Shown here piece by piece: positions 39,965 through 50,400 of a stretch of 64,000 bases of DNA. The DNA is taken from assembly GCF_026262505.1 (NCBI RefSeq), contig NC_067206.1:25683896-25747895 (forward strand), given 5' to 3'. Under the pieces are notes generated by a model, which was not told the DNA's origin, made no database searches, and saw nothing but the letters and a program-made list of their open reading frames with translations. The number at the start of each line of letters is the position of its first letter. Position 1 is the first letter of the stretch. Origin of the DNA: Trichomonas vaginalis G3. Lineage: Eukaryota; Parabasalia; Trichomonadida; Trichomonadidae. Position numbers and translations under genes: made by a program.

Positions 39965-39990
39965 GCCGCAAAGCGGCGAGGTCGTAGACC
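39965..39990. repeat. Double-hairpin motif in the polymerase
   Basis: GCCGC-AAA-GCGGC followed by GGTC-GTA-GACC. It encodes PQSGEVVDR in frame, almost the same peptide as the motif in the 74-aa gene of element D. Confidence 0.7.
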
Positions 39991-41567
39991 GTGATAAAAC
40001 ATTTACGAGGAATTTTTGCTTAACATCAAGTGATTCGTTCATCTCTGATTGGATTGAATTTTTATTTTCAACCTGTTCATTAGTTGCTAAATCAAATATT
40101 GAACAATATGAAGAATTAATGAATACATTAAATGAGAAACAAAAGGAAGCAATGAAAGAGCTTTTAGATGAAGAATTTAATAAAGTGAATATCATTGGTT
40201 TTAATTCGGGAAAGTTTGATTTAAATTTAATTCTTCGTGATTTAAATACTGCAAAATGGAAGATAAAATCAATGCTGGGTTCTTCTTCTCAATTTAAGCA
40301 AGTCATAGTAAAGAAAACAAACTGTCCATATGAATTAAGATTTATTGACATCAGAAATTATATAGCGGGTGGAACATTAGACCAATTCACTCAAGATTTC
40401 GGAAACAATAAATCACGTGTTAAATCCTTTTTCCCTTATCAATTCATCACATGGGAAAATTACGAAGAAGAATTATATAAAGTGGAACCATTCACTCAAG
40501 ATTCATTTTATTCAGCATTAACACAAGAAACAATATCCGATTCAGATTATCAAATATATCTCAATGATGCTAAAAATTTTGAGAATAGATTAGAATATTT
40601 TATTCATTATTGCAATAAAGACGTTGAAATTATGATTGACCCAATTGATAAAATTATCGAAGAAACATTTGTTTATAAAATTGACATGCTTCATAATCTT
40701 TCTTTATCATCGAATGCATCAATGATTCGTTACGCGTTAGCATATAAGAACTTCAATCCTAACGAAACATATCCAGAAGAAGAAAATGTGGAATCAAGTT
40801 TTGAATTAACGAAAAAGTATTGGAAATATAAAATTGATTCATATAAGAAACAAGATGAAAAGGCAAAAAGAGATACCAAAAACAATGTTTCAATGGATGA
40901 CTATCAATACTATCACGATTTAATCCTTTCATCTAAATGCAAAATGTGTGGTAAAGCGTTTACATATGCAAATAAACCAACATTGGATAGAATAGATAAT
41001 GAAAAACCACATACCAAAGAAAATTGTCAGTTAATGTGTTGTTATTGCAATGTCGTAAAATCAAATAAAGATGAAGATGTTCAACGTTTAAGAATCAATT
41101 TAAGAAATTATGCATTAAAAAATAATTTACCAATGACTTTAGATTCAGTTGAAGCTTATCACATTCTCCGTAATGGAATTACTGGTGGTCTATCAAATGT
41201 TCAACATCGTGTTAATCTTAAAGGAATCACGCACATTAATAAACTTTCATATAATCCAGAAACTAAAACTGTATTAAATGAGGACACCACCAACATTATG
41301 ACTCATTTCGTTGGAGTTGACTTTAATTCATTATATCCTTCATCATTTTCATCTAATCCTCATGATTTCATTCAATATACTAACCATAAAATGTATATGC
41401 CGGGAAGATTGAATGGTGTTATCATTTGTGATACAGCAACAAAGAAAGCAAAAGCACTGGGAATTATTAAGAAGAAAAATACTTTATTCGTGGCTGAAGT
41501 AAAGGGTCACATTGATGAAAAATACATTAATGATTACATAAACTTTTTACCGATAATAAGAAACTTA

Positions 41568-41648
41568 GATATTATCACAGATGAAAAAACAATTGGCAGT
41601 TTTATGTATAATTACATGAAATCAAACAATCTACCAGTTGACCAGAAA
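41568..41648 (+). repeat. 81-bp direct repeat, left copy
   Basis: Perfect copy of 43622-43702, running from GATATTATCACAGATG to CAGTTGACCAGAAA. It is polymerase sequence present on both sides of the inserted element and looks like an unusually long target duplication. Confidence 0.9.
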
Positions 41649-41954
41649 GAAACAATAAGAATTACCGAAAAAGTGACAAAACATCAAAAACAGGGAGGGG
41701 GTCTCAATTTTTATTACTTATATTATTTTACAATATTTATATAAATACTCTTTATAATATATTTTACTATAAAATTATACCTCAAATTCAAATATTTAAA
41801 ATATTATTTACATAATTATCTCAAAATTATATTTTTATATATTATTTTTCATATGTATAAATCATATAATCTATATCTATGCAAATCTCATCTAAATTTT
41901 TTTGAAACAAACCGCTACCATTTTATAATGGTCCATCTTAAATTCATCATAAAT

Positions 41955-42940
41955 TCTGGTACATGTTAGTACCAGAGTCTTCAAATCTCAAACACTCTGG
42001 TACCAACATGTACCAGACGCGAGTTTCCAATGCCCTCGTACGATTTTCTATTAAGATCTTCTTGAATGAGAAGGTCTTCATAGAAACTCGTACGAGGGCT
42101 TCTCTTTTAAATACTCTGGTACCTGCTGGTATCGGAGTCGACTTTACAGCCCTTTCCCCAATTTTGAAGCTGGGGAAAGTTTTCAAGCAATGAAAGGGAA
42201 GCTCTCGCTATGAGGTGAAAATCTAGAATTTTTACCTCATAGCGAGTAATCCTTTGTTAATTGCTTGAAAACTTTCTTCAAATTATCAAAATTTCGAGGA
42301 AAGTTTCCTTGCTTCAAAGTAGAGATGGAGCCTTTTGAGCCACTGCATATAGGTCAGTGACTCAAAATACTCCATCTCTACTAGAAATCGCCAAAATTTG
42401 GGTCGCAATCTTTGAAATGCGACGCAAGTTTTGGCAATTTCGCGAGGGACTTGTTCCATCTGGTGCATAGATTCACACTCTATGCACCAGATGGAACAAT
42501 TCTTTCGCTGACAGCGGGAAACTTTGTCTGAATAGTTTAACATTCAGACAAAGTTTCCCGCTGTCAGAGAGGGAATGGAAGGGTAAGAGGTATATATTCA
42601 TAATGTATACCTCTTACTCTTCCATTCCCTCAAGAAAGTTCAAAAACTTGGGTGCAATCAGTTCTGATTGCACCCAAGTTTTTGAACTTTATATAAGGAA
42701 TTGTTGGCTATGATGTACTGATCATGAATCAGTACATCATAGCCAACAATTCCTTCGCAAACAGTGGGAAACTTTGTCTGAATAGTTTAACATTCAGACA
42801 AAATTTCCCGCTGTCAGGGAGGGAATTAGAGGGTGGGAGATATATAGATAGACTATAAATCTCTCACCCTTTAATTCCCTCAAGAAAGTTCAAAAACTTG
42901 GGTGCAATCAGTTCTGATTGCACCCAAGTTTTTGAATTTT
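41955..42940. repeat. Array of about fifteen consecutive long palindromes
   Basis: Hairpins follow one another with only a few bases between. Examples: 42451-42499 (20-bp perfect stem), 42508-42567 (26-bp perfect stem, 8-nt loop), 42569-42631 (28 bp, two mismatches), 42635-42690 (27-bp perfect stem, 2-nt loop), 42695-42755 (28-bp perfect stem, 5-nt loop). The last four are repeated as a diverged block at 42759-42965. Open frames through this part are by-products of the symmetry. Confidence 0.95.
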
Positions 42941-42959
42941 GTATAAGGAATTGTTGGCT

Positions 42960-43508
42960 ATGATGTGGATAGCCGCTGCCAGACCAAATGAATTAACCGT
43001 TGTGAATAACGTTTCTGAATCTTTATTTAAAAAGATAAAATATCACGATTTTGGCTGCGTTAAAAATCAAAGAATTGATGTTTTTGTCAAAAATCTTTTA
43101 GAAGAAGTTGCACCCAATTACTTTTATCGTATTAAAAACGATTTACTTCAAACAGGTTTTATTCCTTCAATTAGAATTCGCGAGCCTCGATTGACAGATT
43201 ATAAAACAAAATTGAAAAGAGAAGTTCAATCACGTTTATACCAAGTATTAAATTTTGTTCAGAATCAAGAAGCCAATTTGAATCCATTAAGATTTTTATT
43301 GGAAAATGCTGAAGAAAAACTTTCTCAAATAAATGAGAAGATACAAAATTCAATTACATATTTAAGATCGTTTGAAATTCCAAATGAATTGTTAGATACG
43401 TATATGTTAGAAATTAATGAATTTTGTTATAATTCTCCAGATTATATTTTAGAACATTTCGAAGAATTTTTAGAGGATTTCAAAGAAAAGAATAATTTAT
43501 TAGACTAA
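42960..43508 (+). CDS. 182-aa protein of the hairpin-array element
   Basis: Starts MMWIAAARPNELTVVNNVSE at an ATG lying inside the unpaired left arm of the last palindrome block. The first residues faintly resemble the Arg-containing motif of tyrosine recombinases (R-x-x-E-L), but no other recombinase motif follows. The remainder is basic (RLTDYKTKLKREVQSRLY), then a coiled-coil (ENAEEKLSQINEKIQNSITY) with an acidic end. The frame reads cleanly to TAA. It is the only gene-like frame of the element, so it may be its mobility or maintenance protein. Confidence 0.5.
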   Translation: MMWIAAARPNELTVVNNVSESLFKKIKYHDFGCVKNQRIDVFVKNLLEEVAPNYFYRIKNDLLQTGFIPSIRIREPRLTDYKTKLKREVQSRLYQVLNFVQNQEANLNPLRFLLENAEEKLSQINEKIQNSITYLRSFEIPNELLDTYMLEINEFCYNSPDYILEHFEEFLEDFKEKNNLLD

Positions 43509-43621
43509 AAAATTTATTATTTTTATTTATTGTGAATTTTAAATTGTCACTTTTTAAGTGTTACTCCCTATTGAAAGTGTCACTTTTTGGGTGTCACTTT
43601 TTCGGAAATTCTTATATATTC

Positions 43622-43702
43622 GATATTATCACAGATGAAAAAACAATTGGCAGTTTTATGTATAATTACATGAAATCAAACAATCTACCAGTTGACCAGA
43701 AA
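43622..43702 (+). repeat. 81-bp direct repeat, right copy
   Basis: Identical to 41568-41648. Target duplication flanking the hairpin-array element. Confidence 0.9.
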
Positions 43703-44869
43703 CAGAGAAAATTAACTCAGTTAGCATCAACACACAACCAATATCAACCATTTTCTTCTTATTATCTATGGTATCTAATAGACAGATTTCATTTTATCAT
43801 TGATGACATTCAATCAATTTTAACATTTACTAAAAACACTTGTTTTAATGAATTTGCGAAAGAATTTATGAACGAAAGACAAAAGGCTGAATTAGAAGGA
43901 AATAAAGGAAAAAGTTTATTTTGCAAGATTTCGCTTAATGGATCATATGGTTACGATGCAATGAATACACAAAATTACGCAAAGACTAAAATAATGAATG
44001 CACAGAAGTCACGCGTTGCATGTATGTCAAATAAGTTTAAAAACATAAGAGAAATAGGAGAGGATACGTATCAAGTGATGCTTAAAGATAGATTTTATAG
44101 ATGTGATACATGTTTACAAGAGGCATTCTTCACTTTAGATAACGCAAAATACTGGTATTTGGTTTTCATTTATGATTTTATGTATAAATGCTTGAATGTT
44201 AATCGTTTTCATTTCATTGAAGGTGATACTGATTCATCTTATTGGGCAAATCGCTGGCGACCCAAATCTTCCTAACACTCAAGCATTTCAAGCAATTGTT
44301 ACCGATAAACAATTTTATGATAAAAACATTTTCAAATTCGCACCTTTTGATTTCTTCTGTTTTGATGAGAAATTTAAACCTAAATTAAAGAATAAAGCTG
44401 AAGAAAAAGCACATGAGAAAAAATTATTGGGTTTAGCAATTGAGAAACAAGGTGATAACATGGTTGCTTTATGTCCTAAGTGTTATACATCATTCAACGG
44501 TTCAATTGATGGAAGTGATTTTAAAAAGATTGCACAAAAAATGAAAGGTGTTAGTTTACGACAAAATAAACAATTAACACCTAAAAATTATTTGGATATA
44601 ATAAATGATAAATTGATATTTGATGGTCAGAATATTAATTTACAACTTAAAAATGGGTCAATGACTCGCTTAACAATTGGTAAGACTGCATTAACAGGAG
44701 CACACACTAAGGCTGTATGTTGTGAAAATGGATGTTGTATGCCATTTATTTAAAATTTTATTTTTAATGAAATGCCACAGAAGAGACAAAAGGAACCGTT
44801 AATGATGGTTTTGATACTATGATTCAAAGAGGTGGGCACCCTTAAAACATTGATTTTATTTTTATATAA

Positions 44870-46404
44870 ATGGATAACACAGATTTAAAAAATTTAATTG
44901 ATGATTTAGTACTTAATCAAAATTTTCTTAGTTATTGCGATTTAAAATTATATCTCCAAAAATATGATAACAATATAACGGGTGATGATATGGAATATTA
45001 TTATCCATATTATAAAAATGAAATTTTGAAATATCATAATAAAATAATTTCTGAAATTAAAGACAAAATTAAAAATAATGAATATTCAAAGGGAAAAACT
45101 AAATCACAACTTAAACAATTGAAAGATTTCAAAAATAAAGTATTAACAGAAGAAGATATTGATGAATTATATAAATTATATAATCCTGAGCCACAAAAAC
45201 CAAAGGAACAAAAACCAAAGGAACAAAAACAAAAGGAACAAAACACCCAGGTCCTTCAGACCATAAATGATGCACAAGCTTTAATTTATGATTCATTAGT
45301 TAAACCATATTCAGCCCGACTTTTAAATGAAGATCAACTTTTGGAATTCATCCTTCAACATAAACTCGAAGCGGGAAAGTATATCAAACCTTTATATACA
45401 GCATATTTAAAACAAATGAATAGAATACATCCAGAATTAATGAAGGAAGGAATGAAATCCAAAATCAAAGCAGATAAAATTAAACCACTTGCAACACCAA
45501 AACCTCCAACGACAGTACCGCCTCCTCCTTCAGTTAATCCTTCATCATTCACTTTATTATATCCATTTCAAACATTAAAGAAGCAAAAAGATTTTAAAAA
45601 GGATTTCAAGATATTAAATAAACCAATTGACCCGAAAATTCAACCGTTAAAGGAAAAATTTAGTCGCCCTTCATTTGCACCATATCCATATTCATACGAA
45701 ATCGATCATCTGGAATATTCAAAAGGAAACGTTACTTATTTATTTGCCATTAACATTAACACTAGATATTTATATTGCATTCCGGTGAAAGGGAAAACAG
45801 AACAGGAAACAACAAGAGCTATTCAATACTTACTAGATCATGAAAGAGTAGATAATATCAGGGGTGATGGTGATAAAGGATTTCAGGCAGCTATGACTCA
45901 TTATTTCCCACAAATTAATTTTTTCTTCTCATCCTCTCCATATACGTTTCATAATAAAATAGTTGATGCGGTAATGAGAACTCTTAGAGATGCGTTAGGG
46001 GTTAACGGTCAGATATACTGGGATGGAAATCATGACTCCATCATACAACAGTTAGTATATTATTACAATAATACATGGCATAGAACTATAAACATGAAAC
46101 CAGTGGAAATGAAAAATGATATTTCAAAAGAATGGGAATATATTAGAAAGCAAATGGAAAGGTTGAATGATGTGAAACGTGAACAAATTAATTCGGGGCT
46201 CATGAATTTTAAACAAGGGGATAAAGTTTTGATTCATCTCGATTATGGAAAAACTGATAAATCAATGACAAAAGAAGACGAAGATTTGACACAATAGCTG
46301 AATTTGTTAGATATATTAACGGCAATGCATTAGTTGAAGTTGACAATAAATTAATAGAAATTCCGATTTATTTTATTACTCCATTATATTTAAATAATAT
46401 TTAA
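44870..46404 (+). pseudogene. Retroviral-type integrase of Polinton C
   Basis: Integrates the element into host DNA. Order: helical N-terminal region of ~100 residues; Lys/Pro/Gln-rich linker (KPKEQKPKEQKQKEQ); helical segment; Pro-rich stretch (PPTTVPPPPSVNPS); then an rve-type catalytic core with EIDHLEYSKGNVTYLFAI, NIRGDGDKGFQAAM and MRTLRDALGVNGQIYW. Trichomonad Polinton integrases share the RTLRDA-like signature. A C-terminal small beta domain (FKQGDKVLIHLDYG) follows. It has about one break. It follows the polymerase in C and is missing from A and B. Confidence 0.8.
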
Positions 46405-46424
46405 TTTTTTTTATTTCGTAAGAA

Positions 46425-46725
46425 ATGAGTGACAACGAAGCAGTCAAGAGTCCAGACGATGAATATAAAAAGAAACTAAATAGAATTAAATCAAAAATAT
46501 GCTATTACAAAAAGAAGCCACAATGCGGTGGGGTTGATGCCATAAAACTAATGGAACTGAAAACGATAAAGAAATAATCGAAAAATTAGAAACTTACCGT
46601 TCAATCCTTAAACTGAGTGAAGCAAAATTAAAGAATTTAATAGAATAAATAAATTGATTGGAAGAGATGAATTTAATAAAGATGAATTTTTAAACAATCC
46701 AAATTTAATTTTTATTCCTCTTTGA
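46425..46725 (+). pseudogene. Small charged helical protein of Polinton C
   Basis: Starts MSDNEAVKSPDDEYKKKLNR, then KICYYKKKPQCGGVDAI, and carries sequence matching the YRSILKLSEAK protein of A and B. Its end overlaps that of the convergent 54-aa gene. Function unknown. Broken. Confidence 0.45.
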
Positions 46726-46869
46726 CAACATCTCTCTTTCCATCATTACTGCATAACCGCATTTTCTCAATTTTAGTGGTTTGTTATTTTTAACATGTTC
46801 TTGCATCATTTTTATCGTTTCCTCCCTTGTTATGATTCGTGGTAAATTTTGAGCTTGTGGGGTATTCAT
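46705..46869 (-). CDS. 54-aa basic protein, Polinton C copy
   Basis: Third copy of the small basic protein, read on the minus strand from the ATG at 46869. It has the same TTTTTATCATAAATG leader. It again lies directly outside an iteron array. Orientation relative to the fibre gene is the same as in A and B. Confidence 0.65.
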   Translation of the reverse strand: MNTPQAQNLPRIITREETIKMMQEHVKNNKPLKLRKCGYAVMMEREMLSKRNKN

Positions 46870-46934
46870 TTATGATAAAAATAAAAATTTGTTATCAGTT
46901 ATTTTATCGTTAATGGTTTTTAGGTTATTCAATA

Positions 46935-47165
46935 ATTAATTATTTTTGAAGAACCGAAGGTGCTACCATGTTGCCATGTGCTACCAGGTCATTTAACTTC
47001 TCTGAAAAAATGAGACAACATGACATTTAGACAACAACACAGGAGGAAGGCAGTTATGAATTATTTTTGAAGAACTGAAGGAGTCACCAGGTCACCAGGT
47101 CACCAGGTTAATTAACTTCTCTGAAAAAATGAGACAACATGACATTTAGACAACAACACAGGAAA
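46935..47165 (+). repeat. Iteron-like array of C, left: two units of different types
   Basis: The first unit has the B-type core (GGTGCTACCATGTTGCCATG), the second the A-type core (GTCACCAGGTCACCAGGTCA). Common framework otherwise. The mixture shows recombination between lineages. Confidence 0.85.
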
Positions 47166-47258
47166 TGATTTGTCATGACTTCATCGTAAATGAGTGTAAA
47201 TCAGACAAAAATATATTTTATCGTTAATGTTTACGTTAATGTTTTGTGAAGAATATAG

Positions 47259-47289
47259 CAACCGTCTGAATTCCGGCGGTTGTTTTTTT
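47259..47289 (+). terminator. Terminator-like hairpin with T-run
   Basis: CAACCG, a 12-nt loop region, CGGTTG, then seven T. It resembles a bacterial intrinsic terminator, but in a eukaryotic setting it may be just another hairpin insertion or a Pol III-type stop. It lies between the left array and the primase-helicase. Confidence 0.35.
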
Positions 47290-47484
47290 ATACAAAATTC
47301 TGAGTAAAATAATTTTTAGGGTAGATGGTTAGATCTAACCTCATTTCTAACCTCATTTCTAACCTCATGACATTTTGACAACAACACAGGAAATGATTTG
47401 TCATGACTTCATCGTAAATGAGTGTAAATGACCCAAAAATAAAGTTAGTTTTAAAATTATTTTTATTTTTTTATTCCTATATAA

Positions 47485-50400
47485 ATGACAGCAACAAACA
47501 GCAACAGCAACTTCATCATTTCTGATGAACAAGTTATTGATTCATTAGCTGAGGAATTAGTTGTGGCAGAAACTAAAACCCTCAACGAAAGAATTGGTGA
47601 AAACAAGATTGATTTACATAACTACCTCAAACATGATGGAGGAAGAGGAAGGAAAACTGGTACAGCTTTATTAGTAAATAAAATTTCAAATTTAACGATT
47701 ATAGATGTTGATATCAATAATCATACAATGATGAACTTAAAGAAACAGTTAGAAAAGACATTTTATCAAAACTTTCGGATAAAGATGTTATCGTTAAAAC
47801 CGCTTCAGGAGGTCTTCACATTTATTGCAACACTAATTTCTTCTATGCAGTTTCGAACAGAATGATTAAATGCTATTCATGCAATGATTATGATATTGAT
47901 ATCATGACTTCTATGGATGATTCAAAACGTTCTTTAGTGGTTATGGCTGATTCAAGAGTTCGCAAGAATGCAACAGAACCAATCAATACATACTCATTCA
48001 TTCGTGGAAGTTATGATTCAACATTAACCAGAACAGTAAACGATATATTAAATGATTTGAATATTAAGGTAAGAGTTGAACAGAAGAACGAAGAAATAAA
48101 GACTATCATGAATGAAAACAAAGATGTAAACATTGACGATAAACTTGCCCAGAGCATAGTTGATGGCATCTGTGATTTTGAAGTACATAATGACGGTGGA
48201 AACATGAATTTAGAAAAAGAAGTTACATTATTCACACTGTTTCAAGCAATTAATTCGTTACCTAATCATTTGATTAATGAAGCATACGATAACGTTTATA
48301 ATTTCTGCAATTTAACTGAAAATGCAAAAAGTAATTTTGAAAAAGCACGTAGTAGATATGCACATTTAATGACTTCTCCATTTGTTTTGGTGAAGATTCT
48401 AAAACTTTATCAAAAGGAATATTATGATGAATACGTTTTGCCTTTATTACGTAAGCCAAAAATAACATTTGATATCAAACTTGATGACTCGTTTTTGATA
48501 ACAGATATTAGACGCAAGGCTGAAAATCATCAGTATAAAAACAGTTCTGAAGTCATTGAGGATTTATCACGTGTAATCCGTTTTGTAGATTGTGGAAATA
48601 AATATTTCATTCAAAAGGACTATAATATTCATGATAAAATGAATCAAATATCATTCGTTCTTCAATCAAACATGAAAGAGTCACTCAAAATGATTAAATT
48701 ATTTAAAGAAGAAGGTAAAACCATAACAGCATGGGACGTACTATTAAATCAATTATCCTCATTAACCGTTAAGGGTGTTTGCTTTAAATCTGATTCCCCA
48801 GATGTTTTCTCAACGTTTCAGGGTTATAAATACAACATTCTCGAAAAGCCTGATTACTCAAAAATTGAGATGTTTATGAATTTCATTAAAGAAGCCATTT
48901 GTGATAATAACGATGAAGTGTATAAATACCTTCTCGGCTGGATTGCATCAATGATTCAACATCCTGGAATCAAGAATGAAACAGCAATTATTTTGAAAGG
49001 ACTTCAGGGAACAGGTAAAAACAGATTCACAGACATTATTTCTGAACTCCTCGCCGGTTATTCATGTAAAAACATTACTGAAATAAGTGAGCTAACGGGT
49101 AATTTCAACTCAGTAGTTGAAAATAAAATGTTTCTTGTACTTAATGAACTCAAGAATGTAGGTGAAGACAGACTCGCAAACTTCAACGCTTTGAAATCAA
49201 TTATAACGGATAATGAGATTAGAATTAATGAAAAGAATCAACCCAGAAGAACTGCTCAGAATGTTGCAAACTTCATTTTCGTAACTAACAACGTCTACCC
49301 TGTCAAAATTGAAGTTGGAGACAGAAGATACGTAGTTTTAAGGGTTAATGGTAAATTCAAGGGTCAATTTGATTACTTCAAGAATTTAATGGATTCATGC
49401 ACTAAGGAATTTTATGATAACCTTTTAACATATTTTATGCAATATGACCTTTCATCATTTAATGTACGAATCATACCGATGACTGAAGCCAAACAAGATT
49501 TAATCGAGTTATCAACAAATCCTTTAGATGTATGGATAAATACACATTATGATGAATTGTGTGCAGGTATGACGTGTAAAAATGCTCTATTCTGCAAACC
49601 ATCAGACATGAAAGACAAGAATTTTCAAATGAGCATTAAGGATAAATGTGATAGGAAACAAAGAAAAATAGATGGTAAACAAACATGGTATTATGTTTTG
49701 AAAGAAGAAATGAAAGGATTATATAAACAGGTTGAACCAAACTAGGGTTGTTAAAAATATCAAAAATTAGCGTTTTGAAGACACCATGGTGTCTTATAAT
49801 TTTCCCTTCCTTATTGGCGTGTAGAAATAAATGCGCCAATAGATTGAAGAAGAAGAATTGTTTTTCTCTTAATGAACTTTAATCCTTTTGATATAAGAAT
49901 ATTAAAAACATTAATATAATTTCGATTTCGGAAATTAAATTTCCAAATTTTTTGTCGATTTCGGAAATAACAGGATCCCGCATCCAACACGCAACAACAA
50001 AACACAAAACACACTTTTTGGTTCTTTCATCGTTTTAATCGTAATTTATGTAATACATGATTTGGATAAATTTTACAAAAATAGAACCTATATTATATTC
50101 TTTTCAAAGATTCTTGCAACATCAAAAAATAATTGTATTTTAAAAAAACAATCATATTATCCTTTCATTATTTTAAACTTAAATTAGTTTTTATGATTGA
50201 CTAAAGCAATCATATTTTTCATCATTAAATAAACAAAAAAATAATATTTGAGAGTTATTTCAAAAAAAAACATTGAATTTATTAATTTGTCTCAATTTCA
50301 GTATTATAAATTTTTATAATTTCAATATTTTGAAAATACACTTTTTAATATTCCAATATTTATGATATTTCAATGTATTAAGTGGTCTCAAATTGAGCTT

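Larger units (their letters stand above)
41649..43621. mobile_element. 1.97-kb inserted element with hairpin array and 30-bp inverted ends
   Basis: The ends are inverted repeats matching at 26 of 30 positions, containing ATAAGAATT and CCGAAAAAGTGACA. They are flanked by perfect 81-bp direct repeats of the target. Inside: AT-rich left arm, about fifteen consecutive palindromes (41955-42940), a 182-aa open frame (42960-43508), and a right arm with repeated AAAAAGTGACAC motifs on the minus strand. The ends are related to those of the element at 60261-61108. I do not recognise the family. Confidence 0.8.
39227..44753 (+). pseudogene. Protein-primed DNA polymerase B of Polinton C with an HNH-like insert, interrupted by an inserted element
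   Basis: Replicates the element DNA by protein priming. Order seen: exonuclease motifs YITFDFETLE, NSGKFDLNLILRDL and IHYCNKDVEI; an HNH-type zinc motif (CKMCGKAF, LDRIDNEKPHTKENC, CCYCN) at about 40935-41090; polymerase motif A VGVDFNSLYPSSF; motif B KISLNGSYGYDAMN; motif C EGDTDSSYW; and a C-terminal cysteine-rich end. The region is interrupted by the element at 41649-43621 with its flanking duplication and has a few other breaks. It lies between the 353-aa gene and the integrase. Confidence 0.85.

Noticed and set aside
41947-42543. Open frames within the palindrome array
   Set aside because: Palindromes create mirrored frames on both strands; sequence is explained by the hairpins.
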